Below are positions 1 through 7,527 of a stretch of DNA of 39,347 bases, piece by piece. Positions within the stretch are counted from its first letter, which is position 1. Each line of letters starts with the position of its first letter. The translations under genes and the position numbers were made by a program. The notes below the pieces were generated by a model. The model worked only from the letters and a program-made list of their open reading frames with translations. It was not told the DNA's origin and ran no database searches. This DNA is from Mailhella massiliensis (GTDB taxonomy: Bacteria; Desulfobacterota; Desulfovibrionia; Desulfovibrionales; Desulfovibrionaceae): NCBI RefSeq assembly GCF_020741395.1, contig NZ_DYZA01000233.1, positions 1-39,347 on the forward strand, written 5' to 3'.

Positions 1-47
1 GAATGGCATTCAAGAGGCCAAGAGTTCAATTCTCTTCATCTCCACCA
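1..47 (+). tRNA. tRNA-Ala(GGC), 3' part only
   Basis: The window opens inside the anticodon arm. Bases 3-9 form a 7-nt loop with anticodon GGC at 5-7. The stem base pairs that remain (1-2 with 10-11) fit, then come a 5-nt variable loop, a T arm (AAGAG-TTCAATT-CTCTT, 20-36), the acceptor 3' strand (37-43) and an encoded ACCA end (44-47). Position 70 of the acceptor is U, so the missing 5' strand should supply the G3-U70 pair that defines alanine tRNAs. The 5' half lies outside the window. Confidence 0.85.
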
Positions 48-54
48 GAAATTC

Positions 55-83
55 AGCCGCCTGTACGTACAGGCGGCTTTTTT
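55..83 (+). terminator. Rho-independent terminator after tRNA-Ala
   Basis: A perfect 12-bp inverted repeat (55-66 with 67-78, AGCCGCCTGTAC and its complement) runs straight into a T run (78-83). It lies 8 nt after the tRNA CCA end. Confidence 0.9.
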
Positions 84-105
84 CATATCTGTGCCGGAGT
101 GAAAC

Positions 106-783
106 ATGTGCAGACCTGATATTCGCATTGAGGACGATATTCTTTCCCGATGCCCGGAATGTCGGCTGGGCTGGCTTTGTTATGAGGCTGAGCCTGTGGA
201 AGACGACGCGGCTGTATGGGAGAACCTGGAAGTCTTTCTGCCTCTCCTGAAGACCCGTCTGGAGAAGACGCCGCTCGCCGATATGCCCAACCTCGGAGAA
301 TCCAGGCGTGGGTACAAGGCCTGCGGCAAGGATCCGGGACGCTGGCGCGTTTCTTCCGAATCTCTGTATCGTCGCGTGCGCCAGGGCCGTGAGCTGTACC
401 GCATCAACTCCGTGGTGGATGTGAACAACCTTGTTTCTCTGGAAACGGGTTTTTCCTTGGGATCCTACGACAGAGATCATCTGGAAGGAGTCCTTATACT
501 GCGCCGGGGACTGCCCGGGGAAAGCTACGCGGGTATAGGCAAGGATGCCGTGGAGCTTGAGAATATGCCGCTTCTTGCCGACGAGGCGGGCGCAGTGGGC
601 AGCCCCACCAGCGATTCCACCCGGGCCATGGTGACGACAGAGAGCCGCAGGTTTCTTACGGTGATTTATTCCTTTTCTTCCCGCTGTGAAGTGGAAAAGG
701 CGCTCGCACTTGCGTCTTCCCGTTTTGAGAAGCTGGCCGGAGCGCGTGAGATCGTCTGCGGTATTGTGGAGAAGCGCGCGTGA
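106..783 (+). CDS. B3/B4 tRNA-binding-domain protein
   Basis: A 225-residue soluble protein. The central block (about residues 55-205) resembles the B3/B4 domain of the phenylalanyl-tRNA synthetase beta subunit: an ESLYRRVRQG segment, then INSVVDVNNLVSLETGFSLG, then a late DSTRAMVTTESRRFLTVIYSF segment. In PheRS this domain edits mischarged tRNA; free-standing copies are widespread but their role is poorly known, so a tRNA-editing or aminoacyl-sensing job is inference. The ATG at 106 follows GGAG at 96-99. It directly follows tRNA-Ala and its terminator, and its stop overlaps the GTG start of the downstream exporter, suggesting translational coupling of the pair. Confidence 0.75.
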   Translation: MCRPDIRIEDDILSRCPECRLGWLCYEAEPVEDDAAVWENLEVFLPLLKTRLEKTPLADMPNLGESRRGYKACGKDPGRWRVSSESLYRRVRQGRELYRINSVVDVNNLVSLETGFSLGSYDRDHLEGVLILRRGLPGESYAGIGKDAVELENMPLLADEAGAVGSPTSDSTRAMVTTESRRFLTVIYSFSSRCEVEKALALASSRFEKLAGAREIVCGIVEKRA

Positions 784-1652
784 AAATGCTCATGAAGAAC
801 CGTGGTTTTTGGGTGGGGAGCGCCTACTGCGTGCTGGCTGCGCTGGCATGGGCTATCATCGGCCCTGTTTCCCGCGTATGCTTTGCGGAAGGCATGGATC
901 CTGCCTCCGTGGCATTCTGGCGCATGGCCATATCCGGGCTGTGCTTTCTTGCGCACGCCGTACTGCGCGGAGGCCTTCATGCCCGGGGACGCGACCTTGT
1001 GAGCATGGTGCTCTTCGGCGCGGTCAACGTATCCCTCGTTATTCTGTCCCTTCAGATTTCCATCCAGAAAAGCGGCGGGGCCATTGCCATTATTCTCATG
1101 TTCACGGCTCCGGCATGGGTGGCCTTTTTTTCCCGTCTGCTCTTTCACGAGGCTATCAACACGGTGAAGGTGACGGCTCTGGCGCTGGCCATGGCAGGTA
1201 CCAGCCTGGTCTGTCTTTCCGGCGGGAGCCTCGGGGGGGAAGTGTCCTATATCGGCATAGGCTGTGGACTGCTTTCCGGTTTCACCTATGCCTTCCAGTT
1301 CCTTTTTTTCACCTGGTACAAGGACCGTTATTCCACCCAGGAACTTTTTGCCGTCACCTTCCTTCCCGCAGCATTCGTGCTTTCGTTTTTTGCGGAATTC
1401 ACGGGGATATCGCCGGCGGCGGCAGGCGCGCTTCTCGTGCTCAGCGTTGTGTCTACCTATGTATCCTATTTCTGGTACGGGCAGTCCCTGCGCTACCTTT
1501 CCCCTGTGCAGGCCGCCATTTTGGGAAATCTGGAACCGGTGGTGAGCACGCTCCTCTGCTGGTGGCTCTGGAATGAGAATTTCTCCCTCATTGGTTGGGT
1601 GGGCTGCGCGCTGGTCATAGGTTCCGTGCTGCTGCTCACGTTGAAGAAATAG
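780..1652 (+). CDS. EamA/DMT-family exporter
   Basis: A 290-residue integral membrane protein with about ten hydrophobic segments arranged as two EamA halves (roughly residues 10-135 and 150-288). The signature is FWRMAISGLCFLAHA in the first half and LSPVQAAILGNLEPVVSTLLCWWLWNE in the second. The DMT superfamily exports amino acids and other metabolites; the substrate cannot be read from sequence. The GTG at 780 overlaps the TGA of the B3/B4 gene; an ATG two codons later (786) is an alternative start. Coupling with a tRNA-editing-like protein hints at disposal of an unwanted amino acid, which is inference. Confidence 0.85.
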   Translation: MKMLMKNRGFWVGSAYCVLAALAWAIIGPVSRVCFAEGMDPASVAFWRMAISGLCFLAHAVLRGGLHARGRDLVSMVLFGAVNVSLVILSLQISIQKSGGAIAIILMFTAPAWVAFFSRLLFHEAINTVKVTALALAMAGTSLVCLSGGSLGGEVSYIGIGCGLLSGFTYAFQFLFFTWYKDRYSTQELFAVTFLPAAFVLSFFAEFTGISPAAAGALLVLSVVSTYVSYFWYGQSLRYLSPVQAAILGNLEPVVSTLLCWWLWNENFSLIGWVGCALVIGSVLLLTLKK

Positions 1653-1685
1653 TCCGTGAGGGAAGCCCGCTTCCGTCATGCCTTG

Positions 1686-1713
1686 AAAACGCCTCCTGAA
1701 AAGGAGGCGTTTT
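1686..1713. terminator. Bidirectional terminator between exporter and mgtE
   Basis: An 11-bp stem (1686-1696 with 1703-1713, AAAACGCCTCC and complement) with loop TGAAAA is flanked by A and T runs on both sides. It can therefore end both the plus-strand exporter transcript and the minus-strand mgtE transcript that converge here. Confidence 0.85.
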
Positions 1714-1720
1714 CCGTTTG

Positions 1721-3100
1721 TCAGAGCGCAGTCAGCATGTCGCCGAGGAAAAGATAGGCAAAGCTGAAGTAGATGAATACACCGAGCAGGTCCATGATGG
1801 ACGTGATGAGCGGTGAAGAGAGCGTGGCCGGATCCGTGCCCATGCGGCGGGCAAGAAAGGGCAGGACAAGGCCGATGACGCCTCCGGCCATGGTGCAGAC
1901 GAACATGCTGAGCGACACGGTGATGAGGACGTCGAGGCCTATCCCTTTGGAAAACCAGGCCAGCACTCCTTCCAGAACGGCTACAGTGAGGCCGAGGGTG
2001 CAGGCAACGGGAAGTTCCCTCCTCAGAACCCGCCGCATATCCGCAAAGCAAAGCTTCACGTCGCCCACGGCCATGGCCCGAATAACCAGTGTGGCGGACT
2101 GACTGCCCGTATTGCCGCCCATGTCCACAATAGGCGCGATGAAGGCGGCGAGCACTATGACTTTGGAGAGTATTTCTTCCTGTGCGGCGACGAAGCTGCT
2201 GGTGATGACGCCGAATACGGTGAGGAAAAGGAGCCAGAATACGCGCACCTTGAACATGACTGCAAGAGGTGAGTGCAGAATATCCAGATCGGTGTCGTCA
2301 GCCGTGGCCGTACCGCCGAAACGGGCCAGCTGTGCGGCATCCTGTTCCTTTTCCATGTCCATGGCATCGTCGACGGTAATGATGCCCATCATTTTGTTGT
2401 CTTCATCCATGACGGGCAGCGCCAGAAGATCATATCGGCGGATCATTTCCGTGGATCGGGAGCGGGGCCATGAGGCACGCACGGAAACGGGACGGCGGCG
2501 CATGATGCTTTCCATCGTAGCATCGTCGTCGGCAAGTAGAAGTTCCCGGAGCGATACCGTACCGAGAAGATGTTTTTCCTCATCGAGCACATAGACGATA
2601 TAGATGGTTTCACTGCCGCGCGCTGCGGTCCAGACGGTTTTCAGAGCCGCGGCGACCCGTGTTTCTGCATGCACGGAAATATATTCGGAAGTGGTGGCTG
2701 AGCCGGTGCTTTCTTCAGGAAAGGCCGCCAGCTTGAGCATGTCGTCGCGGATTTCTTTTTCCAGGCTGGGGAGCAGGTCCCGCCTTGCCTGCGCGTCAAG
2801 CAGCCCGTAGATATCGGCGCGTTCGTCGGAAGGAAGAGATTGCAGCAGCCGAGCCGCTTCGCTCTGGTCCATATCGTGAAACAGGGCTGCCTGGAGTTCT
2901 TCGGAAAAGTAGCAAAACAGGGCTGCGGCCGTTTCGTCGTCCAGACTTTTCAGTACATCAAGCATGACGGGGCGCGGAAGTACGGCAAGCTTTTCCGCCA
3001 TGTCGGAGGGGTGGATGTTTTCCGCCGTTTCCAGAAATGCGTGGAAATGGCGGTCCAGAGACAGTTCGCGGAGGGAGAGCAGAATATCCTTACGGGTCAT
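1721..3100 (-). CDS. mgtE: Magnesium transporter MgtE
   Basis: A 459-residue Mg2+ channel/transporter. Order of domains: N-terminal superhelical MgtE_N (about residues 1-125), two CBS domains (about 130-255, ending in the MGIITVDDAMD region), then five membrane helices. The diagnostic PIVDMGGNTGSQSATL and a late DPATLSSPLITSIMD segment of the pore region are present. The start at 3100 was chosen because AGAGGA lies 7 nt upstream; an upstream in-frame ATG at 3157 has no better site and would add a non-homologous tail. The start overlaps the stop of a short leader ORF as ATGA. Regulation by Mg2+ through the cytosolic domains is known for the family; regulation through the leader is a separate inference. 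Confidence 0.93.
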   Translation of the reverse strand: MTRKDILLSLRELSLDRHFHAFLETAENIHPSDMAEKLAVLPRPVMLDVLKSLDDETAAALFCYFSEELQAALFHDMDQSEAARLLQSLPSDERADIYGLLDAQARRDLLPSLEKEIRDDMLKLAAFPEESTGSATTSEYISVHAETRVAAALKTVWTAARGSETIYIVYVLDEEKHLLGTVSLRELLLADDDATMESIMRRRPVSVRASWPRSRSTEMIRRYDLLALPVMDEDNKMMGIITVDDAMDMEKEQDAAQLARFGGTATADDTDLDILHSPLAVMFKVRVFWLLFLTVFGVITSSFVAAQEEILSKVIVLAAFIAPIVDMGGNTGSQSATLVIRAMAVGDVKLCFADMRRVLRRELPVACTLGLTVAVLEGVLAWFSKGIGLDVLITVSLSMFVCTMAGGVIGLVLPFLARRMGTDPATLSSPLITSIMDLLGVFIYFSFAYLFLGDMLTAL

Positions 3101-3183
3101 GGCGGTTCCTCTTGGATGGGTGTTGCGGTGGAAGAAGCGAAGGGCAGGGACGAACAACGGGTACTGTCTGCGTGACTATCCAT
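3097..3183 (-). CDS. Candidate 28-residue leader peptide overlapping mgtE start
   Basis: A short ORF immediately upstream of mgtE on the same strand. AAGGAG stands 6 nt before its ATG at 3183, a stronger site than that of mgtE itself. It starts MDSHADST and ends with an acidic/proline run EEPP before the stop. The TGA (3099-3097) overlaps the mgtE ATG (3100-3098), so translation of the two is probably coupled. Acidic-plus-proline stretches are known to destabilise ribosomes at low Mg2+ in the Salmonella MgtL leader; similarity in kind, not in sequence, suggests a Mg2+-sensing leader. No homology is claimed and translation is unproven. Confidence 0.45.
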   Translation of the reverse strand: MDSHADSTRCSSLPFASSTATPIQEEPP

Positions 3184-3638
3184 GGAAGGCTCCTTGAGGA
3201 AAAAGGATGAAGGGAACACCGGCGCATCCGGCACAGAGCGTGCGTGCGGAGGAGTGTTTGCCGGAGCGGCTCGGGAGTTTGGGTGCGAAGGGCGGCATTC
3301 TTTGTCGTGCTGCAAGGTACGCCTGCCGCCGCGCCGTTTTCGGCCGCTTTCGTTTTTTTTTCGGAACGATCATGGCGGCGGAGAGAATCCGGCATGTTTT
3401 TTGTGAAGAAGGGAACGGGAAAGACGTTCAGAGCATCGCGGCAGGACGTGCCGCGACGGACGTTTGTCCTTGCAGGTTTAGCTTTCGGCGTACCGACGCG
3501 AGGGAGGCAGAAAAGGGCGCGAGAAAAGATACCGCGCAGCGCAAAGGACGCTTCGGGCTGAAGAGCATATCAGAGAAGGAAAAAGCATAGGGTCTCCTCG
3601 TCGGGCTGCACAGCCTGCGGGGAGAAGATCGCAAGGCG

Positions 3639-3692
3639 TCAGCTCAGGGCGTTGAAGGGGACGACTGGTTGACTGTGACAGTCAGCGGACAT
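3639..3692 (-). CDS. Second candidate leader ORF, 17 residues
   Basis: An ATG at 3692 preceded by AAGGA with 7 nt spacing opens an ORF that begins MSADCHSQPVVPF and stops at 3639. It lies just downstream of the proposed mgtE-leader promoter (3727-3756), and the palindrome at 3670-3684 lies inside it. The good ribosome site and placement at the head of a long leader are the only support; it could be chance. Confidence 0.25.
   Translation of the reverse strand: MSADCHSQPVVPFNALS
3670..3684. repeat. Perfect 7-1-7 inverted repeat in mgtE leader
   Basis: TGACTGT-G-ACAGTCA is a perfect palindrome about 40 bp downstream of the -10 of the candidate mgtE promoter. It could be a protein-binding site or a small RNA hairpin. 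Confidence 0.4.
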
Positions 3693-3726
3693 GGGAACTT
3701 CCTTGCGTTAATGGGTTGATGAACAG

Positions 3727-3756
3727 GCTCTAGCTTGGGAAAGGCCCGTATGTCAA
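3727..3756 (-). promoter_or_regulatory. Candidate sigma70 promoter for mgtE leader
   Basis: On the minus strand TTGACA (3756-3751) matches the -35 consensus exactly; 18 bp later TAGAGC (3732-3727) is a weak -10. A transcript from here would have a leader of about 620 nt before mgtE. The stretch 3184-3638 between the two short ORFs holds no other gene I can support. Confidence 0.4.
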
Positions 3757-3926
3757 GTTCTAACAGGTCGTATTTCCGATAAAAATTGTCTTTTCCAGAG
3801 GGAAGAAAGGGCGGGGATGTGGGTGCTGAAAAAGGCAGGTGAGGCGGCGCGAAGTCCTGAAAAGGGCGCAAGCGGGCGTTTTTCAAGGGGCGCTGTCCCG
3901 GGTACCTATGGAGCGGAGTGTTCAGC

Positions 3927-3957
3927 AAAAAAATCCCGCGCTTTTCGTGCACGGGTT
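3927..3957 (-). terminator. Terminator after hisA
   Basis: On the minus strand, a stem built from CCCGTGC and GCGCGGG (one G-U pair) with a short loop is followed by seven T. It lies some 25 nt after the hisA stop and closes the tatB-to-hisA operon. Confidence 0.75.
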
Positions 3958-3979
3958 CTTTTTTGTATAGGAGGGAAGT

Positions 3980-4717
3980 TCAGGCTTTCTGCGCGCGTAT
4001 CCAGGCCATGGCTTCGGGCAGATCCAGAGTGCCTTCGTAAATGGCACGTCCGGAAATGGCCCCCTGAAGATGAGCCTCCACGCTGAGGGGGTAGAGGGCC
4101 TTGATATCGTCCAGCGTGGCCACGCCGCCCGCAGCCACCACAGGTACGGGACTTGTCTGGGCAAGATGCGTGAGCATGGGCATGTTTACGCCGCTCTGCA
4201 TACCGTCTCGGGCGATATCGGTATAGACGATGAAGGCCGTCCCGTCGTCTACAAGGCGGGGCATGACTTCATCCACCGTAAGTCCGGCATCCGTCACCCA
4301 GCCGCGCGTTTTGAGCCGTCCGTCCACGGCATCCAGGGAAACGCCTATCCTGCCGGGAAAGAGAGCACAGAGCCTTGCGTATTCCTTGGGTTTTTCCAGT
4401 GCCATAGTGCCGATGATGAGGCGGGTCACGCCTGCGTCGAACCACATGCGCGCAGCTTTTTCATCGCGGACACCTCCGCCGAGCTCGATGGGAATGTCGA
4501 GCGCTTTGCTGATACGGGCCACAAGGTCGGCATTGACGCTTCTGCCTTGAAAGGCTCCATCCAGGTCGATGAGGTGCAGCCATTCTGCGCCCTGGTTCTG
4601 CCAGTGCAGGGCGGCTTCCACGGGATCGTCGTTGAAAATGGTGGATTCTTCGGCTCTGCCCTGCTTCAGGCGCACGGCCTTGCCGTTCTGCAGATCCACC
4701 GCAGGGAAGATGATCAT
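3980..4717 (-). CDS. hisA: HisA, ProFAR isomerase
   Basis: A 245-residue (beta/alpha)8-barrel enzyme of histidine biosynthesis that converts ProFAR to PRFAR. Seen: MIIFPAVDLQNGKAVRL at the N-terminus with the catalytic Asp8; IELGGGVR for phosphate binding; Asp129 in GVSLDAVDG as the second catalytic aspartate; and VAAGGVATLDD plus ISGRAIYEG at the C-terminal phosphate site. Length is normal for the family. Its ATG overlaps the stop of the upstream lipoprotein gene by ATGA. It is the last gene of the five-gene operon. Confidence 0.97.
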   Translation of the reverse strand: MIIFPAVDLQNGKAVRLKQGRAEESTIFNDDPVEAALHWQNQGAEWLHLIDLDGAFQGRSVNADLVARISKALDIPIELGGGVRDEKAARMWFDAGVTRLIIGTMALEKPKEYARLCALFPGRIGVSLDAVDGRLKTRGWVTDAGLTVDEVMPRLVDDGTAFIVYTDIARDGMQSGVNMPMLTHLAQTSPVPVVAAGGVATLDDIKALYPLSVEAHLQGAISGRAIYEGTLDLPEAMAWIRAQKA

Positions 4718-5349
4718 AGGCCGAATTCCTCCACAGCCTTGTCCATGCCTTCCGCAGCAAGTTCCACCGCCGTGAGCCAGCTTCCGCCACGGCGGAAGAA
4801 GGAGCCTATTTTGGTGATATCACTGGTAAGGGGCTTCTGCTCCTCGGCATAATGGCTGCGCATGACAAGAGTAACGGGCTCGCGCGCGTCGATGAGGTAG
4901 AAGTCTTCATTGACGGAGGCGGCGGAAATGACGCCGGCCTTGCCGCCCACGCGCTCTTGCAGGGTGATGACCTGCGGCACGACGATCATGTCGGCTCCGG
5001 CAGCTCTGGCGCGCGTGGCCCAGGTAACGAGGGCGTTGCGGCGGCCGCGCGCATCTCTGGCCATGTCGCCGCTGATGTCGGCGTCGCTCAGAAAGACATA
5101 GGAGCGTTTGCCGTTTTTCAGTTTTTCATGGAAAAGGGCATCCAGGCTCGCCAGGGTTTCTTCGGAAATTTTCTTCTGGTCTTCAGGAATGAAGCCGGAA
5201 AGAAGTTCCGTGGTCTGCGTAGGCTGGGTAAAGGGCGCCACGGCCACGACAAGATCGGACATGATGAGGCGTTGCTGTTCGGGGGCCTTCTGGCAGCCGG
5301 CCAGCAGGCAGAGGCTGCACAAGGCAAGAAGGAAATGGCGGAAAAGCAT
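4714..5349 (-). CDS. Predicted lipoprotein between hisB and hisA
   Basis: A 211-residue protein with a lipoprotein signal: basic MLFRH, hydrophobic stretch and lipobox LAGC with Cys19 as the acylated residue. The mature part is soluble, with IVVPQVITLQERVGGKAGVIS and a DFYLIDAREP segment, reminiscent of envelope lipoproteins that bind or assemble, but no family is recognised. It overlaps hisB (TGATG) and hisA (ATGA), so it is translated with them although it has no evident role in histidine synthesis. A link with Tat export at the head of the operon is possible but unproven. Confidence 0.8.
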   Translation of the reverse strand: MLFRHFLLALCSLCLLAGCQKAPEQQRLIMSDLVVAVAPFTQPTQTTELLSGFIPEDQKKISEETLASLDALFHEKLKNGKRSYVFLSDADISGDMARDARGRRNALVTWATRARAAGADMIVVPQVITLQERVGGKAGVISAASVNEDFYLIDAREPVTLVMRSHYAEEQKPLTSDITKIGSFFRRGGSWLTAVELAAEGMDKAVEEFGL

Positions 5350-5948
5350 CAGTCAAGACTCCCCTTGGTGCTGGGCATACGGTCGTTGCTGCGTCGTACA
5401 GCCTGCGCCAGCGCAAGGCCCAGCCCCTTGGCGGCGGATTCCAGAAGATGATGGCCGTTCTTGCCGTACTGGAATGAGATATGAAGGTTACACTGCGCCG
5501 AGGAGGCGAAAGCCTTGTAGAACTCCCGCCATACGTCTTTTTCTTCCCCCGCCATGACGGGGGGGAGCATCTCGTCGCCGCGAAACTCCAGCCACGGGCG
5601 GCCCGAGAGATCCAGCGTCACCTCGGCCAGGGCTTCGTCCATGGGAACTCTCGCCCAGCCCACGCGGGCTATACCCTTCCTGTCGCCGAGAGCCTCACGC
5701 AGCGCTTTGCCGAGGCACAGGGCCACGTCTTCCGTGGTGTGGTGTGCATCCACATGCATATCGCCCGAGCAGGTGAGACGAAGGTCGAATCCGGCCCAGA
5801 AGGCCGTGAGAGTAAGCATGTGGTCGAGCATTCCGAAACCTGTGGAAACCGTGCAGCTGCCCGTCCCTTCCAGGAGAAGTTCCAGCCGAACCGAGGTCTC
5901 CCCGGTGGAGCGCGCAAGGGACGAGGCGCGTGCGGGATATTCCGCCAT
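5349..5948 (-). CDS. hisB: HisB, imidazoleglycerol-phosphate dehydratase
   Basis: A 199-residue monofunctional dehydratase that makes imidazole-acetol phosphate from IGP. The duplicated metal-binding motifs are clear: GMLDHMLTLTAFWAGFDL, DAHHTTEDVALCLG, and KNGHHLLESAAKGLGLAL near the C-terminus; the Mn2+-binding HH pairs are intact. No phosphatase domain is fused. It starts 2 nt after the tatC stop and its own stop overlaps the lipoprotein start. Confidence 0.97.
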   Translation of the reverse strand: MAEYPARASSLARSTGETSVRLELLLEGTGSCTVSTGFGMLDHMLTLTAFWAGFDLRLTCSGDMHVDAHHTTEDVALCLGKALREALGDRKGIARVGWARVPMDEALAEVTLDLSGRPWLEFRGDEMLPPVMAGEEKDVWREFYKAFASSAQCNLHISFQYGKNGHHLLESAAKGLGLALAQAVRRSNDRMPSTKGSLD

Positions 5949-5950
5949 GA

Positions 5951-7243
5951 TCAGGCCTCCTTCTTTTCTTCGGCGTTTTCCGAGGGTTTGCCGGGATCTT
6001 TCTTTTTATAAGCCACGGCCGAGACATAGATGCTTACTTCGTAGAGAAGCAGCATGGGCAGGGCCATGAGGCACTGGGAAAAAACATCCGGCGGGGTGAG
6101 AATGGCGGCCACAATGAAGATGAGCAGAATGGCGTAACGTCTTGTCCTGCGCATGAACTCGGGCGTAAGAATACCGAAGCGCGAAAGGAAGTACGCGAAC
6201 AGGGGCATCTCGAACACCAGTCCGAAGGCGATGAGGAGCTTGAGCGCGAAGCTCAGGTATTCCTCCACCGAAATCATGGGCACGATGGTCTCCGTAGCAA
6301 AGCCCATGAAGAACTTGAAGGCGATGGGAAAGACCAGGAAGAAGCAGAACGCCGCACCCGACAGGAAGAATATGGAAGAGAAAAAGGCCAAGGGCAGTAC
6401 GGCCCGCTTTTCTTCCCGGTAGAGCCCGGGCGCGATGAAGGCCCAGATCTGGTAGAAGCTGAAGGGACTTGTACCGAACAGAGAAGCCACGAGAGCCACC
6501 TTCATGTAGGTGAAGAAGGCTCCCTGGGGCGAGGTGTAGATAAGCTTGCTGCCTTCGGGCATGCAGGCCTGAAGCGGCGCGGAGAGAAAACCGTACAGCG
6601 CTTCGGACACGCCGTAAAAAGCCACGAAACCGAGAATAACGATGATGACGATACGGAAAAGCCTGCGCCGAAGTTCGTTGAGATGCCCCATGATGCTCAT
6701 GGGCACGTCGTCTTCCGCTCCTTCTTCTTCGTCGTCATAGGAGTCTTTTTTCTCTTCCGGTTTTTCCGGGGCTTGGAAGGCCGCGAAGGCAGGCACGTTG
6801 CTCTCGGCGGCAGTTTTTTCTTCCGTCTTTGCCTCTTCTGGTTCCTTGGTTCCGCCTTCTTCGTTGTGTTCCGCAAAGAGATCCAGGGGGCCATGGGGGC
6901 TGCCGTCGTCGGAAATATCGGAAGAGGCGCCGTCTGCGTCTTCCCCGCCTTCCGTCAAGCCGCCTTCATCCTGTCCGGTTTTTTCTTGCGGCTCCGTGGC
7001 GGGGTTTTCGGCGTCGTTTTCAGGGACAGGGCTTTCAGGAGCCTCAGAATTGTCCTCATGAGAGAATTCGTACCCTGTGGAAGCGGCCGAGGCTGCGGCT
7101 GCATAATAGGAGGCCATATCCGGCTCAGCCTTTTCGCCGATGCCGGAAGAGAGCCCTTCACCCTGCGCGGGAGGCGTGGGGCAGCCCTGATTTTCCCTGC
7201 CGTTTGCCTGCTCAGGCCTTCTTTTCCGTATCCGTCTCAGCAT
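5951..7243 (-). CDS. tatC: TatC with a long acidic N-terminal extension
   Basis: Membrane core of the twin-arginine translocase. The conventional TatC domain begins near 6700 with MSIMGHLNELRRRLFR and runs through six membrane helices to a lysine-rich tail, with the conserved FFTYMKVALVASLFGTSPFSFYQIWAFIAPGLY region. In front lie about 180 residues that are acidic, Pro/Glu/Ala-rich and probably disordered. That frame stays open from 7318, and its composition looks coding. The start is uncertain: the ATG at 7243 (AGG 6 nt upstream) lies within tatB; the ATG at 7117 lies after the tatB stop but lacks a clear ribosome site; the ATG at 6700 would give a normal-length TatC. Confidence 0.85.
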   Translation of the reverse strand: MLRRIRKRRPEQANGRENQGCPTPPAQGEGLSSGIGEKAEPDMASYYAAAASAASTGYEFSHEDNSEAPESPVPENDAENPATEPQEKTGQDEGGLTEGGEDADGASSDISDDGSPHGPLDLFAEHNEEGGTKEPEEAKTEEKTAAESNVPAFAAFQAPEKPEEKKDSYDDEEEGAEDDVPMSIMGHLNELRRRLFRIVIIVILGFVAFYGVSEALYGFLSAPLQACMPEGSKLIYTSPQGAFFTYMKVALVASLFGTSPFSFYQIWAFIAPGLYREEKRAVLPLAFFSSIFFLSGAAFCFFLVFPIAFKFFMGFATETIVPMISVEEYLSFALKLLIAFGLVFEMPLFAYFLSRFGILTPEFMRRTRRYAILLIFIVAAILTPPDVFSQCLMALPMLLLYEVSIYVSAVAYKKKDPGKPSENAEEKKEA

Positions 7244-7484
7244 TTCTGACCTGCGCGGCTTTTTCTGTTTCGGCTTCGGCGGCCTTTTTGGCCTTGGCCT
7301 TTTCCGCCTCTTCTTCAAAGGCTATTTCCGTATTGAGAGTACGCTGGAATTCCGTGGAAACACGGCGGAATTCGCCCATGGCGCGGCCGAGGGTATGGGC
7401 GATTTTGGGCAGGTTCTTGGGTCCGAGAACCAGAAGAGCCACAACCAGGATGACCAGCAATTCTGTGCTGCCGATGCCAAACAT
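7212..7484 (-). CDS. tatB: TatB/TatA-family subunit
   Basis: A 90-residue single-span Tat component. MFGIGSTELLVILVVALLVLGPKNLP gives a short membrane helix with Glu8, the residue typical of TatB (TatA usually has a different polar residue here), then the FGP-like hinge, an amphipathic helix (IAHTLGRAMGEFRRV) and a charged alanine-rich tail. A good GAGGAG lies 9 nt before the ATG. Its 3' end overlaps the longest plausible start of tatC. First gene of the tat-his operon. Confidence 0.92.
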   Translation of the reverse strand: MFGIGSTELLVILVVALLVLGPKNLPKIAHTLGRAMGEFRRVSTEFQRTLNTEIAFEEEAEKAKAKKAAEAETEKAAQVRNAETDTEKKA

Positions 7485-7527
7485 CTATAAAAACTCCTCA
7501 AGAGGGTTATCTCTCCGTCAGTTTTGG

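Noticed and set aside
1..50. The CTCCACCA end suggested tmRNA
   Set aside because: The anticodon loop and stem fit a normal tRNA with anticodon GGC and U at position 70, as in tRNA-Ala, and a 5-nt variable loop is present.
666..2051. 461-residue minus-strand frame
   Set aside because: Covers the DMT exporter in antisense and the end of mgtE in another frame; His/Arg/Gly-rich and domainless.
3182..3590. Several overlapping plus-strand ORFs (up to 127 residues)
   Set aside because: Three overlapping frames of Arg/Ala/Gly-rich sequence without motifs or clear ribosome sites; more likely the mgtE leader seen in antisense.
3825..3890. GGTGAGGC on the plus strand suggested an M-box (ykoK) riboswitch core
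   Set aside because: It is on the opposite strand to mgtE, and the surrounding conserved M-box helices were not found.
3644..3952. 102-residue minus-strand ORF between hisA and mgtE
   Set aside because: It starts in the hisA terminator, lacks a Shine-Dalgarno, and has Pro/Phe/Leu-rich random composition.
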